Origin: Streptomyces cyaneofuscatus
GTDB taxonomy: Bacteria; Actinomycetota; Actinomycetes; Streptomycetales; Streptomycetaceae
NCBI RefSeq assembly: GCF_000718135.1
Contig: NZ_JOEM01000007.1
Span: forward strand, 62,001 to 126,000
Direction: 5' to 3'
DNA: 64,000 nt
The translations under genes and the position numbers were made by a program. Positions 1-9,127 of the stretch are shown here, one piece after another (position 1 is the first letter of the stretch; every line of letters begins with the position of its first letter). The notes under the pieces are model-generated. The model saw only the letters and a program-made list of their open reading frames with translations. It searched no databases and was not told where the DNA came from.

Positions 1-677
1 ACGGCAACGAGAAGGAGGTCGGCCAGGCCGTCCGCGACTCCGGGCTCGACCGCGCCGACGTCTTCGTGACGAGCAAGCTGAACAACGACGCCCACCAGCA
101 CGACGAGGCACTGCGGGCGTTCGACCGCACGATGGATGAGCTCGGTCTGGAGTACCTGGACCTCTTCCTCATCCACTGGCCCCTGCCGAGCTCGGGGGAC
201 TTCGTGGAGACCTGGAAGGCCCTGGAGGAGATCTACCGGTCCGGCCGGGCCAAGGCGATCGGGGTCTCCAACTTCCAGCCGAACCACCTGCGCCGGCTCC
301 TGGAGAGCAGCACGGTGGTGCCCGCCGTCAACCAGATCGAGGTGCACCCCTACCTCACCCAGGACGCTGTACGGGCCTTCGGCGCCGAGCACGACATCGC
401 CACGGAGGCCTGGTCGCCCATCGCCCAGGGCAAGGTCCTCTCGGACCCGGCGATCACCCGCATCGCCGAGCGGGTGGGCCGGTCGGCCGCGCAGGTGACG
501 CTGCGCTGGCACCTCCAGCGCGGGGACATCGTCTTCCCCAAGTCCGTGACGAAGAAGCGGATCGAGGAGAACTTCGAACTCTTCGACTTCGAGCTCACCG
601 AAGGCGACATCGGTGAGATCTCCGCCCTCAACCGTGACGAGCGCACCGGGCCCGACCCGGACACGTTCAACGGTTGA
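1..677 (+). CDS. Aldo/keto reductase, 5'-truncated by window edge
   Basis: This is the C-terminal part of an NADPH-dependent aldo/keto reductase that reduces aldehydes or ketones in the cytoplasm. The frame is open from the first base, and codons before the GTG at 66 read GNEKEVGQAVRDSG, a typical stretch of the family. The gene therefore begins upstream of the window and the GTG is not the true start. The family signatures VTSKLNN (catalytic Lys), LDLFLIHWP (catalytic His), AIGVSNF and the C-terminal FPKSVTKKRIEENF are all present. The catalytic Asp and Tyr would lie outside the window. The fold is clear; the substrate cannot be told from sequence. Confidence 0.9.
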   Translation, partial: GNEKEVGQAVRDSGLDRADVFVTSKLNNDAHQHDEALRAFDRTMDELGLEYLDLFLIHWPLPSSGDFVETWKALEEIYRSGRAKAIGVSNFQPNHLRRLLESSTVVPAVNQIEVHPYLTQDAVRAFGAEHDIATEAWSPIAQGKVLSDPAITRIAERVGRSAAQVTLRWHLQRGDIVFPKSVTKKRIEENFELFDFELTEGDIGEISALNRDERTGPDPDTFNG

Positions 678-755
678 CCCTGACGTCAGGTGATTCGCGG
701 GCCCGTCCCCGGGCAACGGCTCCGGGGGCGGGCCTCCGTACGGCCGGGTCCATGC

Positions 756-1442
756 TCACGGCGCGTACGGCAGGGCAGCCAGGCTCTGCCGGACCTGCCG
801 GGTCGTCGCGTCCGCGAGAATTTCCGGCACGCCCTTCTCGATGCCGTCCAGGGCCTGCGCAGCGACATCGGCGGGGTCGGCCTTCTGATCGGCGGGGACG
901 GCGGCGGCCATGTCCGTGTCCATGTAGCCGACGTGCAGCGCCGATACGGTGATGCCGCGGGGTGCCAGCTCCTCCCGGGTGGCGTCGGTCAGCGCCCAGG
1001 CGGCGGCCTTGGTCGCGGCGTAGGACCCGAGTCCTGCCGGGTGCAGCCAGGACAGGACCGACAGGACGTTGAGCACCGCTCCCCCGCCGTTGCCCTCGAT
1101 GACGGGGGTGAAGGCCCGCGTCACGGCGAGGGGGCCGTAGAAGTTCGTCTCCATCTCCCGGCGCACCGCGTCCAGGTCGCCCGTGAGCAGGGACGTGGCG
1201 GTGGAGATGCCCGCGTTGTTCACCAGCAACGTCGCGTCGGATGCGGTGCGGGCGGCGGCCCTGATCGACTCCTCGTCCGTCACGTCCAGCCGCAGCGGGA
1301 TGGCGCCCGGAAGGTCCACGGTGCCGGGGTGGCGGGCCGCCGCGTACACCGTCGCTCCGCGCTCCAGGAGCTGGGCCGCCAGATGCCGTCCGAGCCCTCG
1401 GTTGGCGCCGGTGACCACGGCGACCGCGTTCTTGAGTTCCAT
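756..1442 (-). CDS. Short-chain dehydrogenase/reductase
   Basis: A classical SDR oxidoreductase of 228 residues, soluble and NAD(P)-dependent. Visible signatures are the Rossmann motif TGANRGLG near residue 13, NNAG in the middle, and the catalytic Ser (VLSVLSW) followed by YAATK. I chose the ATG at 1442 because AGGAG lies five bases upstream; a GTG two codons earlier is also open. It is transcribed divergently from a TetR-family gene with a clear inverted repeat between them, so that regulator probably controls it. The substrate is unknown. Confidence 0.9.
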   Translation of the reverse strand: MELKNAVAVVTGANRGLGRHLAAQLLERGATVYAAARHPGTVDLPGAIPLRLDVTDEESIRAAARTASDATLLVNNAGISTATSLLTGDLDAVRREMETNFYGPLAVTRAFTPVIEGNGGGAVLNVLSVLSWLHPAGLGSYAATKAAAWALTDATREELAPRGITVSALHVGYMDTDMAAAVPADQKADPADVAAQALDGIEKGVPEILADATTRQVRQSLAALPYAP

Positions 1443-1460
1443 GTCCACTCCTCAGGGCAC

Positions 1461-1484
1461 TTTAGATGATGGCTCCAATCTAAA
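1461..1484. promoter_or_regulatory. Inverted repeat, likely TetR operator
   Basis: TTTAGAT (1461-1467) and ATCTAAA (1478-1484) form a perfect 7-bp inverted repeat with a 10-bp spacer in an AT-rich patch. It sits between the divergent SDR and TetR genes, where an autoregulatory TetR operator is expected. Binding is inferred. Confidence 0.6.
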
Positions 1485-1565
1485 CGGAGGAGTAGGATAG
1501 ATGTCAACCGACATCCGGAGCTTCCCGTCTGGGGCATCCGCAGGAGAGAGCACGAGAGGTGGGCC

Positions 1566-2162
1566 ATGGGCCGCGTATCGCAGGCGCAGGCGGAGGAGAA
1601 CCGGCGACGGGTGGTGGAGACCGCGTCGCGGCTCTTCCGGGAGCAGGGCACCCACGTCAGCGTCGCGGATCTCATGAAGGCGGCGGGCCTGACCCATGGC
1701 GGCTTCTACAAGCAGTTCGCGTCCAAGGAGGCGCTCGTCGACGAGGCCACCGCCCACGCCTTCGACGGGTTCGCCCGGCTCCGTGAGGACGGGCTCGAAC
1801 GGCACGCCGGGCAGCGCGACGCCGCCCAGCGGGCGCTGATCTCCACCTATCTCTCGGCGGAGCACCGCGACAGCGCCGCGGACGGCTGCCCCGCCGCCGG
1901 ACTCGCCTCCGACATGGCCCGCGCGTCCGGGAGCGACACGGCCCACCGCGTCTACGCGGAGGGCGTGGCCGACTTCGCCCGGTGGCTCTCGACCGAGGAC
2001 GAGGACGGCCTCGCCCGGCTGAGCACCCTGGTCGGCGCGCTCGTCCTGGCCCGCGCCACCAAGGGCTCACCCATCTCCGAGGAGATCCTCACCGCCGCGC
2101 GCGAAGCGCTGACGGACGCCGGTCCGGCACAGCCGCCGTCACCACCCGCGCAGCGGCCGTGA
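1566..2162 (+). CDS. TetR/AcrR-family transcriptional regulator
   Basis: A 198-residue one-component repressor. The N-terminal helix-turn-helix is obvious: RRRVVETASRLFREQG, then VSVADLMKAAGLTHGGFYKQFASKEAL at about residues 33-60, the form seen in NemR/AcrR-like members. The C-terminal half is a ligand-binding helical domain with a Cys near residue 106 (DGCPAAG), a position often used for electrophile sensing in NemR-like proteins, though that role is only suggested here. The start ATG has GAGAGG upstream. It faces the SDR gene across an inverted repeat, so autoregulation and SDR control are likely. Confidence 0.9.
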   Translation: MGRVSQAQAEENRRRVVETASRLFREQGTHVSVADLMKAAGLTHGGFYKQFASKEALVDEATAHAFDGFARLREDGLERHAGQRDAAQRALISTYLSAEHRDSAADGCPAAGLASDMARASGSDTAHRVYAEGVADFARWLSTEDEDGLARLSTLVGALVLARATKGSPISEEILTAAREALTDAGPAQPPSPPAQRP

Positions 2163-2235
2163 TCGCGCGGGTGGTGCGGGGTTCGCGGTGCTCGCCGGGT
2201 TCGCGGCGTTCACGAGGCTCGCGGGATACGCCGGG

Positions 2236-3258
2236 TTACGAAGCGAACTTCCGCAGGTCAGCCGCCAGCGAGCTGATGGCCGCGGGATTGCGCGGGCTCT
2301 CGACCAGGTCAACGTAATCGAGTACGACGATCCGGTCGTTCCTGATCGCGGAGACGTTCGCGAGCGGCTTGTAGGTCTTCAGGAACGTGCGCTTCTGCTC
2401 GGCGCTGGTGTCCCCGTAGTTGTTGATGACGATGACCTCGGGGTCGCGGTCGACCACCGTCTCCCAGCCCACCGTCGTCCAGCTGTCCTTGAGGTCCTTC
2501 ATGATGTGGTCGCCGCCGGCCTTGGTGATGATGTCGTGCGGTCCGGCGTACGCGCCCGAGGTCAGCGGCTTGTCCTTCCCGTCGTCGTACAGGAAGACGC
2601 GCGGGCGGTCACTCCCCTTCGGCGCCTTCGCCTGGGCGTCGGCGACCTGCTTCCGGAAGGACGCGATGAGGGTGTCCGCGCGGTCCTCCACGTCGAAGAT
2701 TTTCCCGAGGTTCCCCAGGTCGGTGTAGAGCGCTTCGAGGGGCGGCATGACTCCCCGGGCCTTGCCCTGTCCGTTGCGGCACGATTCGCTCAGCAGATAC
2801 GAGTCGACGCCCACGCGCTTCAGCTCGGCGGGGGTGAAGCCCTCGCCCTCGTTGAAGCCGTAGTTCCAGCCGGCGAAGACCAGGTCGGCGCGGGCGCCCA
2901 GGACCAGTTCCTTGTTGATGCGCTCCTTGGAGAGCCACGTCGTCTTCTTGTAGCCGTCCTTCCACGGGACGGACGTCATGTCGCCCTTGTCGTCGGGCAT
3001 CACATAGCCGGCCATGTGGTCCTCGAGTCCGAGGGCGAACATGATCTCGGTGATGCCGACGTCGTTCGTCACGACGCGCTGCGGCGCCTTGTCGTAGCTC
3101 TTCTTCTGACCGCAGTTCTCTACGGTCACCGGGTAGTGCCGGTCGGCATTCGCGCTGTCGTCCTTCCCGTCCGACTGCGGCGTGACGTCCGCTCCGCAGC
3201 CGGTGAGGGCCAGGGCGGCGGCGAGGACGAGGGCTGCGGGGCGCAGGGAGTTCGGCAT
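2236..3258 (-). CDS. ABC importer lipoprotein binding protein, probable cobalamin
   Basis: Extracellular binding protein of a FecCD/BtuCD-type importer, 340 residues. It has a lipoprotein signal peptide with lipobox LTGC near residue 20. A periplasmic-binding-protein fold of the siderophore/B12 family follows: APQRVVTNDVGITEIMFALG at the start and DRDPEVIVINNYGD late. It is the third gene of a minus-strand operon, 15 bp after the ATPase. Sequence alone would suggest a ferric siderophore ligand. The cobalamin riboswitch ahead of the operon makes vitamin B12 or another corrinoid the better inference. Some actinobacterial relatives are annotated as F420-0 transporters, which remains an alternative. 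Confidence 0.85.
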   Translation of the reverse strand: MPNSLRPAALVLAAALALTGCGADVTPQSDGKDDSANADRHYPVTVENCGQKKSYDKAPQRVVTNDVGITEIMFALGLEDHMAGYVMPDDKGDMTSVPWKDGYKKTTWLSKERINKELVLGARADLVFAGWNYGFNEGEGFTPAELKRVGVDSYLLSESCRNGQGKARGVMPPLEALYTDLGNLGKIFDVEDRADTLIASFRKQVADAQAKAPKGSDRPRVFLYDDGKDKPLTSGAYAGPHDIITKAGGDHIMKDLKDSWTTVGWETVVDRDPEVIVINNYGDTSAEQKRTFLKTYKPLANVSAIRNDRIVVLDYVDLVESPRNPAAISSLAADLRKFAS

Positions 3259-3273
3259 GGTGGCTGGGGCTCC

Positions 3274-4059
3274 TCAGGGGGTGGCGGGGCGGGCTCGGGG
3301 AAGGTCGAAGAGCAGTTGCAGCGCGCCGGTCTCGGGGTGGGCGACGCGGTGCGCCCGTACGCCGAAGACCTCGGCCAGCAGCTCGGTGGTCAGGACGTCG
3401 TACGGGGCTCCGGAGGCGACGATCCGGCCGCCGTCGATGACGTGGATCAGGTCGCAGTGGAGAGCGGCGAGGTTGAGGTCGTGCAGGGCGGTGAGCACGG
3501 TCAGGCCGCTGCCGCGGACCAGGGCGAGGATTTCCAGCTGGTGGGCGATGTCCAGGTGGTTGGTGGGTTCGTCGAGCACCAGGACGCGGGGCTGCTGGGC
3601 GAGCGCGCGGGCGATCAGGACGCGTTGCCTCTCGCCGCCGGAGAGGGTGAGGAAGCCGCGTTCGGCCAGGTGGGCCGCGCCGACCCCGTCCAGTGCCTCG
3701 GTGCAGCGGTCGCGGTCCTCGTCGGTCGCCCGGGCCATCGGGCCCTGGTGCGGCATACGCCCCATCGCCACGATCTCGGCCACGGTGAAGTCGAACTCCA
3801 CGACCGCGTCCTGAGGGAGGGCGGCCAGGCGGCGGGCGCCCTCCCGGGTGCTCAGGGCGTGGAAGTCGTCACCGCCGATACGGACGGTGCCGGAGGAGGG
3901 GCGCAGGGCCCGGTAGACGCACCGCAGAAGCGTGGACTTGCCGCTTCCGTTGGGGCCGACCAGGCCGACGAGCTGTCCCTCCCCCGCCCCGAGGGTCACC
4001 TCGTCCACCAGGCGTGCGCCGGCGGTCTCGACGGTCAGCGCGTCGATGTCGATCCGCAT
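3274..4059 (-). CDS. ABC importer ATPase, probable cobalamin
   Basis: Cytoplasmic ATP-binding subunit (261 residues) of the importer. It contains Walker A GPNGSGKST near residue 36, the ABC signature LSGGERQRV, Walker B VLVLDEPTNHLD and the H-loop in LTALHDLNLAALH. The pattern is that of FecE/BtuD-like ATPases. Its ATG shares one base with the stop of the permease gene (TGATG), showing translational coupling, and the binding protein follows. It powers uptake of the ligand captured by the lipoprotein. Confidence 0.92.
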   Translation of the reverse strand: MRIDIDALTVETAGARLVDEVTLGAGEGQLVGLVGPNGSGKSTLLRCVYRALRPSSGTVRIGGDDFHALSTREGARRLAALPQDAVVEFDFTVAEIVAMGRMPHQGPMARATDEDRDRCTEALDGVGAAHLAERGFLTLSGGERQRVLIARALAQQPRVLVLDEPTNHLDIAHQLEILALVRGSGLTVLTALHDLNLAALHCDLIHVIDGGRIVASGAPYDVLTTELLAEVFGVRAHRVAHPETGALQLLFDLPRARPATP

Positions 4060-5168
4060 CAGATGCCTCCGAAGGAGTAGGACCTGCGGCGCATCAGCAG
4101 GATGAAGCAGGGCACGCCGATGACCGCGGTGAGGACGCCGACCGGGAGTTCGGCCGGGGCCAGGACCACGCGGGAGAGGATGTCCACCCAGATCAGCAGC
4201 ACGGCTCCCGCGAGCGGTGCGACGAGCAGGACCCTCCGGTGGTCAGCGCCGACCAGCATCCGTACGGCGTGCGGGACCATCAGTCCGACGAAGCCGATCG
4301 CCCCGCTCACCGCGACGACCGCCCCGGTGACGGCCGCCGAGACGAGGAAGAGCTCCTTGCGGAGCCTCCCTGGGTCGACGCCGAGGGCGGCGGCGGTCTC
4401 GTCGCCCATGGCGAGGGCGTTGAGGCGCTGTGCCGACCAGCCGAGGTGGGCGAGGCCGGCGAGCACGGCGCCTGCGGCGATCGGTACGGAGGCCCAGTTG
4501 GCGCCGCTCAGGCTGCCGAGCAGCCACATCATCGCGGAGCGGGCCGCCTCGCCCCGCTCGGCCGCGAACACCATGAACGTGGTGACGGCCGAGAAGCCGT
4601 AGTACATCGCGGTGCCCGTCAGGACGAGTCGCAGCGGAGTCAGTCCGCGTTCGGTGCGGGCCACCGCGTACACGAGCAGCATGGCGAGCAGGGCCGAGAC
4701 GAACGCCGCCGTGGACAGGGCCCAGATGCCCAGTGCTCCCAGCGCCCCGAAGATCAGTACGGCGTTGGCGCCGACCGCCGCGCCCGAGGAGATGCCGAGC
4801 ACGAACGGGTCCGCGAGCGCGTTGCGGACCATGGCCTGGACGGCGACCCCGATGGCTGACAGCCCGGCTCCCACGATCGCGGCCAGCACGGCGCGCGACA
4901 GGCGCAGTTCCCAGACGATGGTGTACGCCGACACCTCGTCGGGCCCGATGGCGCCACCGGTCAGGCCCGCCCACAAGTAGCGCAGCACTTCGGCCCAGGA
5001 GAGCCCTGAAGCCCCCAGTCCGGCCCCGCAGACGAGGGAGACGGGGAGGGCCAGGCACAGGCCGGCCAGGAGGATCGGCAGGGGTATGCGCCGGGGTGGC
5101 GGCGACCCCGTACCGGCGCGGGACGGGCGCGCGGGCTTGGCGGGTATGCGGTCGACAGACGTGGCCAC
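4059..5168 (-). CDS. ABC importer permease (FecCD/BtuC family)
   Basis: Membrane permease of the importer, with about ten hydrophobic segments. Family landmarks are RLSRAVLAAIVGAGLSAIG, NALADPFVLGISSGAA and IGFVGLMVPHAVRMLVG. The frame is open up to a GTG at 5288, but that codon lies inside the 3' end of the riboswitch. I therefore placed the start at the GTG at 5168, which gives 369 residues and keeps a short basic N-terminus before the first membrane helix. Neither start has a good ribosome-binding site, so the exact start is uncertain. It is the first gene of the operon and lies directly under riboswitch control. Confidence 0.85.
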   Translation of the reverse strand: MATSVDRIPAKPARPSRAGTGSPPPRRIPLPILLAGLCLALPVSLVCGAGLGASGLSWAEVLRYLWAGLTGGAIGPDEVSAYTIVWELRLSRAVLAAIVGAGLSAIGVAVQAMVRNALADPFVLGISSGAAVGANAVLIFGALGALGIWALSTAAFVSALLAMLLVYAVARTERGLTPLRLVLTGTAMYYGFSAVTTFMVFAAERGEAARSAMMWLLGSLSGANWASVPIAAGAVLAGLAHLGWSAQRLNALAMGDETAAALGVDPGRLRKELFLVSAAVTGAVVAVSGAIGFVGLMVPHAVRMLVGADHRRVLLVAPLAGAVLLIWVDILSRVVLAPAELPVGVLTAVIGVPCFILLMRRRSYSFGGI

Positions 5169-5277
5169 AGGCCGGTCGCTTTCGCCTCGGGCCGTACGTC
5201 TGCGCAAGGAGGAGCAGCCCCGGACGGCGGACGCCCGCGCAGCGCCCTTCGCAGTCCACGGCGAATTGTCAGGAGCC

Positions 5278-5416
5278 TTCTGCGCCACGGGTGATCGGGC
5301 TCACGGAACCGAGGTTCCGCCTACCGTTGCGGGTCAGCGCCGGACTTCGACCGGACTTCCCCCGTGGCGAAGTCGCAGCCTACCGGGTGCGTTCGTCCGG
5401 CCCCCTGGCACCGGCC
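5278..5416 (-). promoter_or_regulatory. Cobalamin (AdoCbl) riboswitch
   Basis: On the minus strand, GGTGCCAGGGGGCC is followed by GGGGGAAGTCCGGT, then AGTCCGGCGCTGACCCGCAA-CGGT, then a B12-box-like GAGCCCGATCACCCGTGGC. These match the conserved core of cobalamin riboswitches in order and spacing. The element immediately precedes the importer permease gene, so it probably shuts the operon off when adenosylcobalamin is plentiful. A covariance-model search (Rfam Cobalamin) would confirm it. The end positions are approximate. Confidence 0.9.
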
Positions 5417-5455
5417 GCTTTTCCGGCGGGCGGCCGGTGCCGGAGGATGGGGCGC

Positions 5456-6999
5456 ATGCCGGCCTTCATCCACCGCGTGACCAAGTACGGCCCCGCCCAC
5501 CGCGACGAACAGGGTCACCACACCGGCCCGGAGGACACCCTCAGCGACCATGGTGAGGTCGAGGCGGCCTACCTCCGGGCGGTCGCGGCCTTCGCGGAGG
5601 ACTCGGGCGTCGACCGGCTGACCGTACGCGAGCCGCAGGTCCCTTCCCTCGCCCACTTCGGCGCCGAGCCGCCGGTGGACGGCTTCGGTCTGGCCGGCCT
5701 GTTTCCGTCCGTCCGACAGGGCTCCCGCGCAAGCTCGGGCGAAGTCTCACCGGACCAGGTGCCGGAGGGCTTTCACGATGGGGCCGTCGTGTCGCTCGAT
5801 GTCGCCCTTGAGCTGGTGCGGGCGATGCTGCGCGACAACGGTGCGTGGTGCCGGCTGGAGGTGGAGGACAGGTTCACGGTCCATGTGGGCTGGGACCAGT
5901 ACCTCTACATCGGCAGCGACCGGCCCTGCGAGCGGGCGTCGGCGCGGACCCGGCGGCTCGGGCTGTTCCCGGAACGCCTGGACTCCTCCCCGTACGCCGT
6001 CGAGACCGGCGGCGAGGACGTCCAGCGCCCGGCCGACGAGGCGTTCTGGGCCGGTCTCGGCCGGATGGTCCGGGCGTGCCGCGCCGGGATGCTGGAGGAG
6101 ATGTACGTCGAGGGCGCCTCGCGATGGCACAGCCTCTCCCGGGGCGGTGTGGGGGCGGTCCGGGCCCGGATCGCCCCGCGTGCCCGGCTCGCCGTGTGGC
6201 CCGGTCTGTCGTCCGACGTCGATGCCGTACTGAGCGCCTTCCCGGCCGACGGCACGGTGGAGTGCCTCTGGCAGGACGTGGAGGGCGGTCCTGTCCACAG
6301 CGCGCTCGCCGACGAGGACACGTTCCCCGGGCTCGCCGGCCGGATGTCCGCTGCCGTCGCCGCATCGCTCCTGCCTTGGCCGCCGATGAGCGCGTTCCGC
6401 TGTTCACCGCCGTCATGCCCGATAGCGACGGGGTCGTACGGGCCCGGTGGCGGACCGAGCCGATGCCTGCCGACCGGCACCGGGCCCTGCTGATGACCCT
6501 GCGCCCCGGACAGGTCGTCACGCGGACGGTGACCCGCATCGCCGACTTCGGCGTCACCTTCGTGGACATCGGCGGATTCGAGGCGATGATCAACATCCCC
6601 GAGCTCTCGTGGCGCCGCTTCGACCACCCGTCCGACGTCGTCTCCGTCGGTGAGCGGGTCGAAGCCGAGATTCTGGGCGTCGAGCACCTTCCCGAACGGG
6701 TGGCGCTGTCCCTCAAGCCCCTGCACGACGATCCGATGCGGCTGCTGACCGGGCAGACCGGCCGGACGGTCGTCGGACCTGTCACCAAGGTCCTGCCCTT
6801 CGGTGTGTTCGTGCGCGTCGAAGAGGCGGAGAACGGGTTCGAAGGGCTGGTGCACATCTCCGAACTGGCCGACGAGCACGTGGACGGCGCGGACATCGCC
6901 GTCCAGGTCGGTGACTTCCTGCCGGTCAAGATCCTGGACGTCGATCCGACCCGGCGCCGGATCGCCCTCTCGCACCGGCAGGCTGTCCCGGAGGCCTGA
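5456..6999 (+). pseudogene. S1 RNA-binding domain protein, broken by a -1 frameshift
   Basis: The 5' part, from the ATG at 5456 (GGAGG upstream), reads through a roughly 300-residue unrecognised domain containing VGWDQYLYIGS. At about 6371-6381 (CCTGCCTTGGCC) the frame turns into a nonsense tail that stops at 6493. The natural continuation lies in another frame: ADERVPLFTAVMP and two S1-type OB folds (GQVVTRTVTRIADFGVTFVDIGGFEAMI; VGPVTKVLPFGVFVRVEE...GLVHISEL) ending at 6999. Restoring one base would rejoin them. Streptomyces has intact proteins of this architecture. It could be a true pseudogene, a sequencing error in the run, or, less likely, programmed slippage. Confidence 0.8.
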
Positions 7000-7027
7000 C
7001 AGCCGTCGCCTTCGCCCGGGAGCCTGC

Positions 7028-8020
7028 TCAGTTGCCGACGCCGAGGCCTGCCATGAACGCGGCCGGGTACCGGTCGCCGCGTGCGGAGCCCCGCGGAACG
7101 GCCTTCTCGATCTCGGCGAGGTCGTCCGCGGTGAGGTCCACGTCCAGCGCGGGCAGCGCCTCGGTCAGCCGCTCGCGGGTGCGGGCGCCGACGAGCGGCA
7201 CGATGTCCTGGCCCTGTGCGGCCACCCAGGCGATGACCAGCTGGGCGACGGTGCACCCCTTGTCCTCGGCGACCCGGCGCAGGGCCTCCACGAGGGCGAG
7301 GTTGTGCTCCACGTTCCCGGGCGAGAACCGCGGGACGAAGCCTCGGCTGTCGCCGGGGGCAGCGCGGTCGGTGGACCAGTGGCCGGAGATGAGGCCGCGG
7401 CTCAGGACGCCGTACGCGGTGAGGCCGATGCCGAGCTCCCGAAGGGTGGGCAGGACGTCCGCCTCGACCGCGCGGGAGATCAGCGAGTACTCGATCTGGA
7501 GGTCGGCGACCGGGTGCACGGCGTGCGCCCGGCGGATCGTCGCGGCGTCGACCTCCGAGAGGCCGATGTGGCGTACGTACCCGGCGTCGACCATCTCCTT
7601 GATCGCGCCCACCGTCTCCTCGATCGGTACGTCCGGGTCCAGCCGGGCCGGGCGGTAGATGTCGATGTGGTCGGTGCCGAGCCGGGTCAGCGAGTAGGCC
7701 AGGAAGTTCTTCACCGCCTCGGGACGGCTGTCCTGCCCGTTGAACTCATGGCCCGGCCCCCGCAGCGCGCCGAATTTGACGCTCAGCACGTAGCTGTCCC
7801 GGTCGCGGCCGCGCAGCGCCTCCGCGAGCAGCAGTTCGTTGTGGCCCATGGCGTAGAAGTCGCCGGTGTCGATCAGTGTGACACCGGCCTCCAGCGCGGC
7901 GTGGACGGTCGCGACGGACTCCGCGCGGTCGGTGGGGCCGTAGGCGTCCGACATGCCCATCGCGCCCAGGCCGAGTGCGGAGACGGCGGGTCCGGTGGTG
8001 CCCAGGGTTCGTGTCTGCAT
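7028..8020 (-). CDS. Aldo/keto reductase
   Basis: A 330-residue NADPH-dependent aldo/keto reductase of the AKR13/YajO-like group. Motifs include VSALGLGAMGMSDAYGPTD at the N-terminus, LIDTGDFYAMGHNE (catalytic Asp and Tyr), LSVKFG (catalytic Lys), VRHIGLSEV and VPLVGARTRERLTE (cofactor binding). The usual catalytic His region reads IDIYRPARLDP, as in this subfamily. The start is supported by AAGGAG eight bases upstream. It is divergent from the XRE regulator gene, 125 bp away, which probably controls it. The substrate is unknown. Confidence 0.9.
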   Translation of the reverse strand: MQTRTLGTTGPAVSALGLGAMGMSDAYGPTDRAESVATVHAALEAGVTLIDTGDFYAMGHNELLLAEALRGRDRDSYVLSVKFGALRGPGHEFNGQDSRPEAVKNFLAYSLTRLGTDHIDIYRPARLDPDVPIEETVGAIKEMVDAGYVRHIGLSEVDAATIRRAHAVHPVADLQIEYSLISRAVEADVLPTLRELGIGLTAYGVLSRGLISGHWSTDRAAPGDSRGFVPRFSPGNVEHNLALVEALRRVAEDKGCTVAQLVIAWVAAQGQDIVPLVGARTRERLTEALPALDVDLTADDLAEIEKAVPRGSARGDRYPAAFMAGLGVGN

Positions 8021-8145
8021 GACGTGCTCCTTCGTCTTCTGTCTGCCACCACCCTGCGCCCGTGCCGCGCCCGGCGGGAGCGGAGCGTTCATCGTGGGAG
8101 CGGCGCTCCCTGGATGCGTCCCGCCGCGCGAGGGACCATGGAGCC

Positions 8146-9006
8146 ATGGAACGTGATCAGCTGGCCGATTTCCTGCGCAGGCGCCGTGGGGCGATCCGCC
8201 CGGCCGAGGTGGGCATCGCCGAGGGTCCCCGGCGTCGCACCGCCGGGCTGCGCCGGGAGGAGGTGGCGATGCTCGCCGGTATGTCGGTGGACTACGTCGT
8301 ACGCCTGGAACAGGGCCGCAGCAGTCAGCCCTCGCCCCAGTTGCTCGGCGCGCTGGCCAGGGCGTTGCGCCTCACCGACGACGAGCGGGACCACCTCTTC
8401 CACCTGGCCGGTCACCAGCCTCCGCCCGGCGAATCGGTGGCCGGTCTCGCCCGTGCCGGGCTGGTCCGCATGCTCGACCTGCTCGGCGACACCCCGGCCA
8501 TGGTGGTGTCCGATCTGGGGGAGGTCCTCGCCCAGAACCGCATGTCCCTCCTGCTGGCGGGCGACCACACCGGCTTCTCGGGCGACCGGCGCTACCTCGT
8601 GTACCGCTGGTTCACCGATCCCGCCGTCCGCGCGGCGGGCGCGCCGGAGGAGGGGGAGCACCAGGCACGGCAGCTGGTGGCGGACCTGCGGGCGGCCGTC
8701 GGACGCCGGTCCGGCGATCACGCGGTCGCCCGCCTCGTCGGCCGGCTGCGGGCCGCGAACCCCGACTTCGACCGGCTCTGGTCCGAGCACGAGGTCGCGG
8801 TCCGGCGTGCCGACCGCAAGACCCTGCTGAACCCTCGGGTGGGCCGCCTGGTGATGGACTGCGAAACGCTGGTCACCCCCGACCACGGCCAGCTGCTGCT
8901 CGTCCTCACCCCGGCGGATGCCGAGACCCGTGAGCGGCTGGATCTGCTGCGCGTGCTGGGCGTCGAAGAGTTCACGACAGGGGGTTCGGGCACGCCCGAG
9001 CGGTGA
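8146..9006 (+). CDS. XRE-family regulator with MmyB-like ligand domain
   Basis: A 286-residue transcriptional regulator. The N-terminal helix-turn-helix reads RRTAGLRREEVAMLAGMSVDYVVRLEQGR, the hallmark of the MmyB/helix_turn_helix_31 regulators abundant in Streptomyces. The C-terminal half (about residues 100-270) is the PAS-like MmyB ligand-binding domain with HPRVGRL-like (NPRVGRLVMDCETL) and QLLLVLTP segments. It is divergent from an aldo/keto reductase, and such pairs commonly form a regulator-target unit. A fatty-acid-like ligand is known for some family members; nothing here identifies the ligand. Confidence 0.88.
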   Translation: MERDQLADFLRRRRGAIRPAEVGIAEGPRRRTAGLRREEVAMLAGMSVDYVVRLEQGRSSQPSPQLLGALARALRLTDDERDHLFHLAGHQPPPGESVAGLARAGLVRMLDLLGDTPAMVVSDLGEVLAQNRMSLLLAGDHTGFSGDRRYLVYRWFTDPAVRAAGAPEEGEHQARQLVADLRAAVGRRSGDHAVARLVGRLRAANPDFDRLWSEHEVAVRRADRKTLLNPRVGRLVMDCETLVTPDHGQLLLVLTPADAETRERLDLLRVLGVEEFTTGGSGTPER

Positions 9007-9127
9007 GAGCGCCGGGCCCCTGATCGCGGCATGTCCGCGAGGGGGTGTCATGAGTACGCGTACTCGTGTGAGCCGGCTCTCCCGGCGCCATGCTGAGGGC
9101 TTTCTGCCGAGCAGTTGAGGAGTGGGC

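Noticed and set aside
2188..4080. 630-codon plus-strand frame across the ABC binding protein and ATPase genes
   Set aside because: No recognisable motif; the minus strand carries intact Walker motifs and a lipoprotein signal with proper ribosome-binding sites.
5169..5288. N-terminal extension of the B12 permease from GTG 5288
   Set aside because: The GTG lies within the B12 box of the riboswitch and no ribosome-binding site precedes it.
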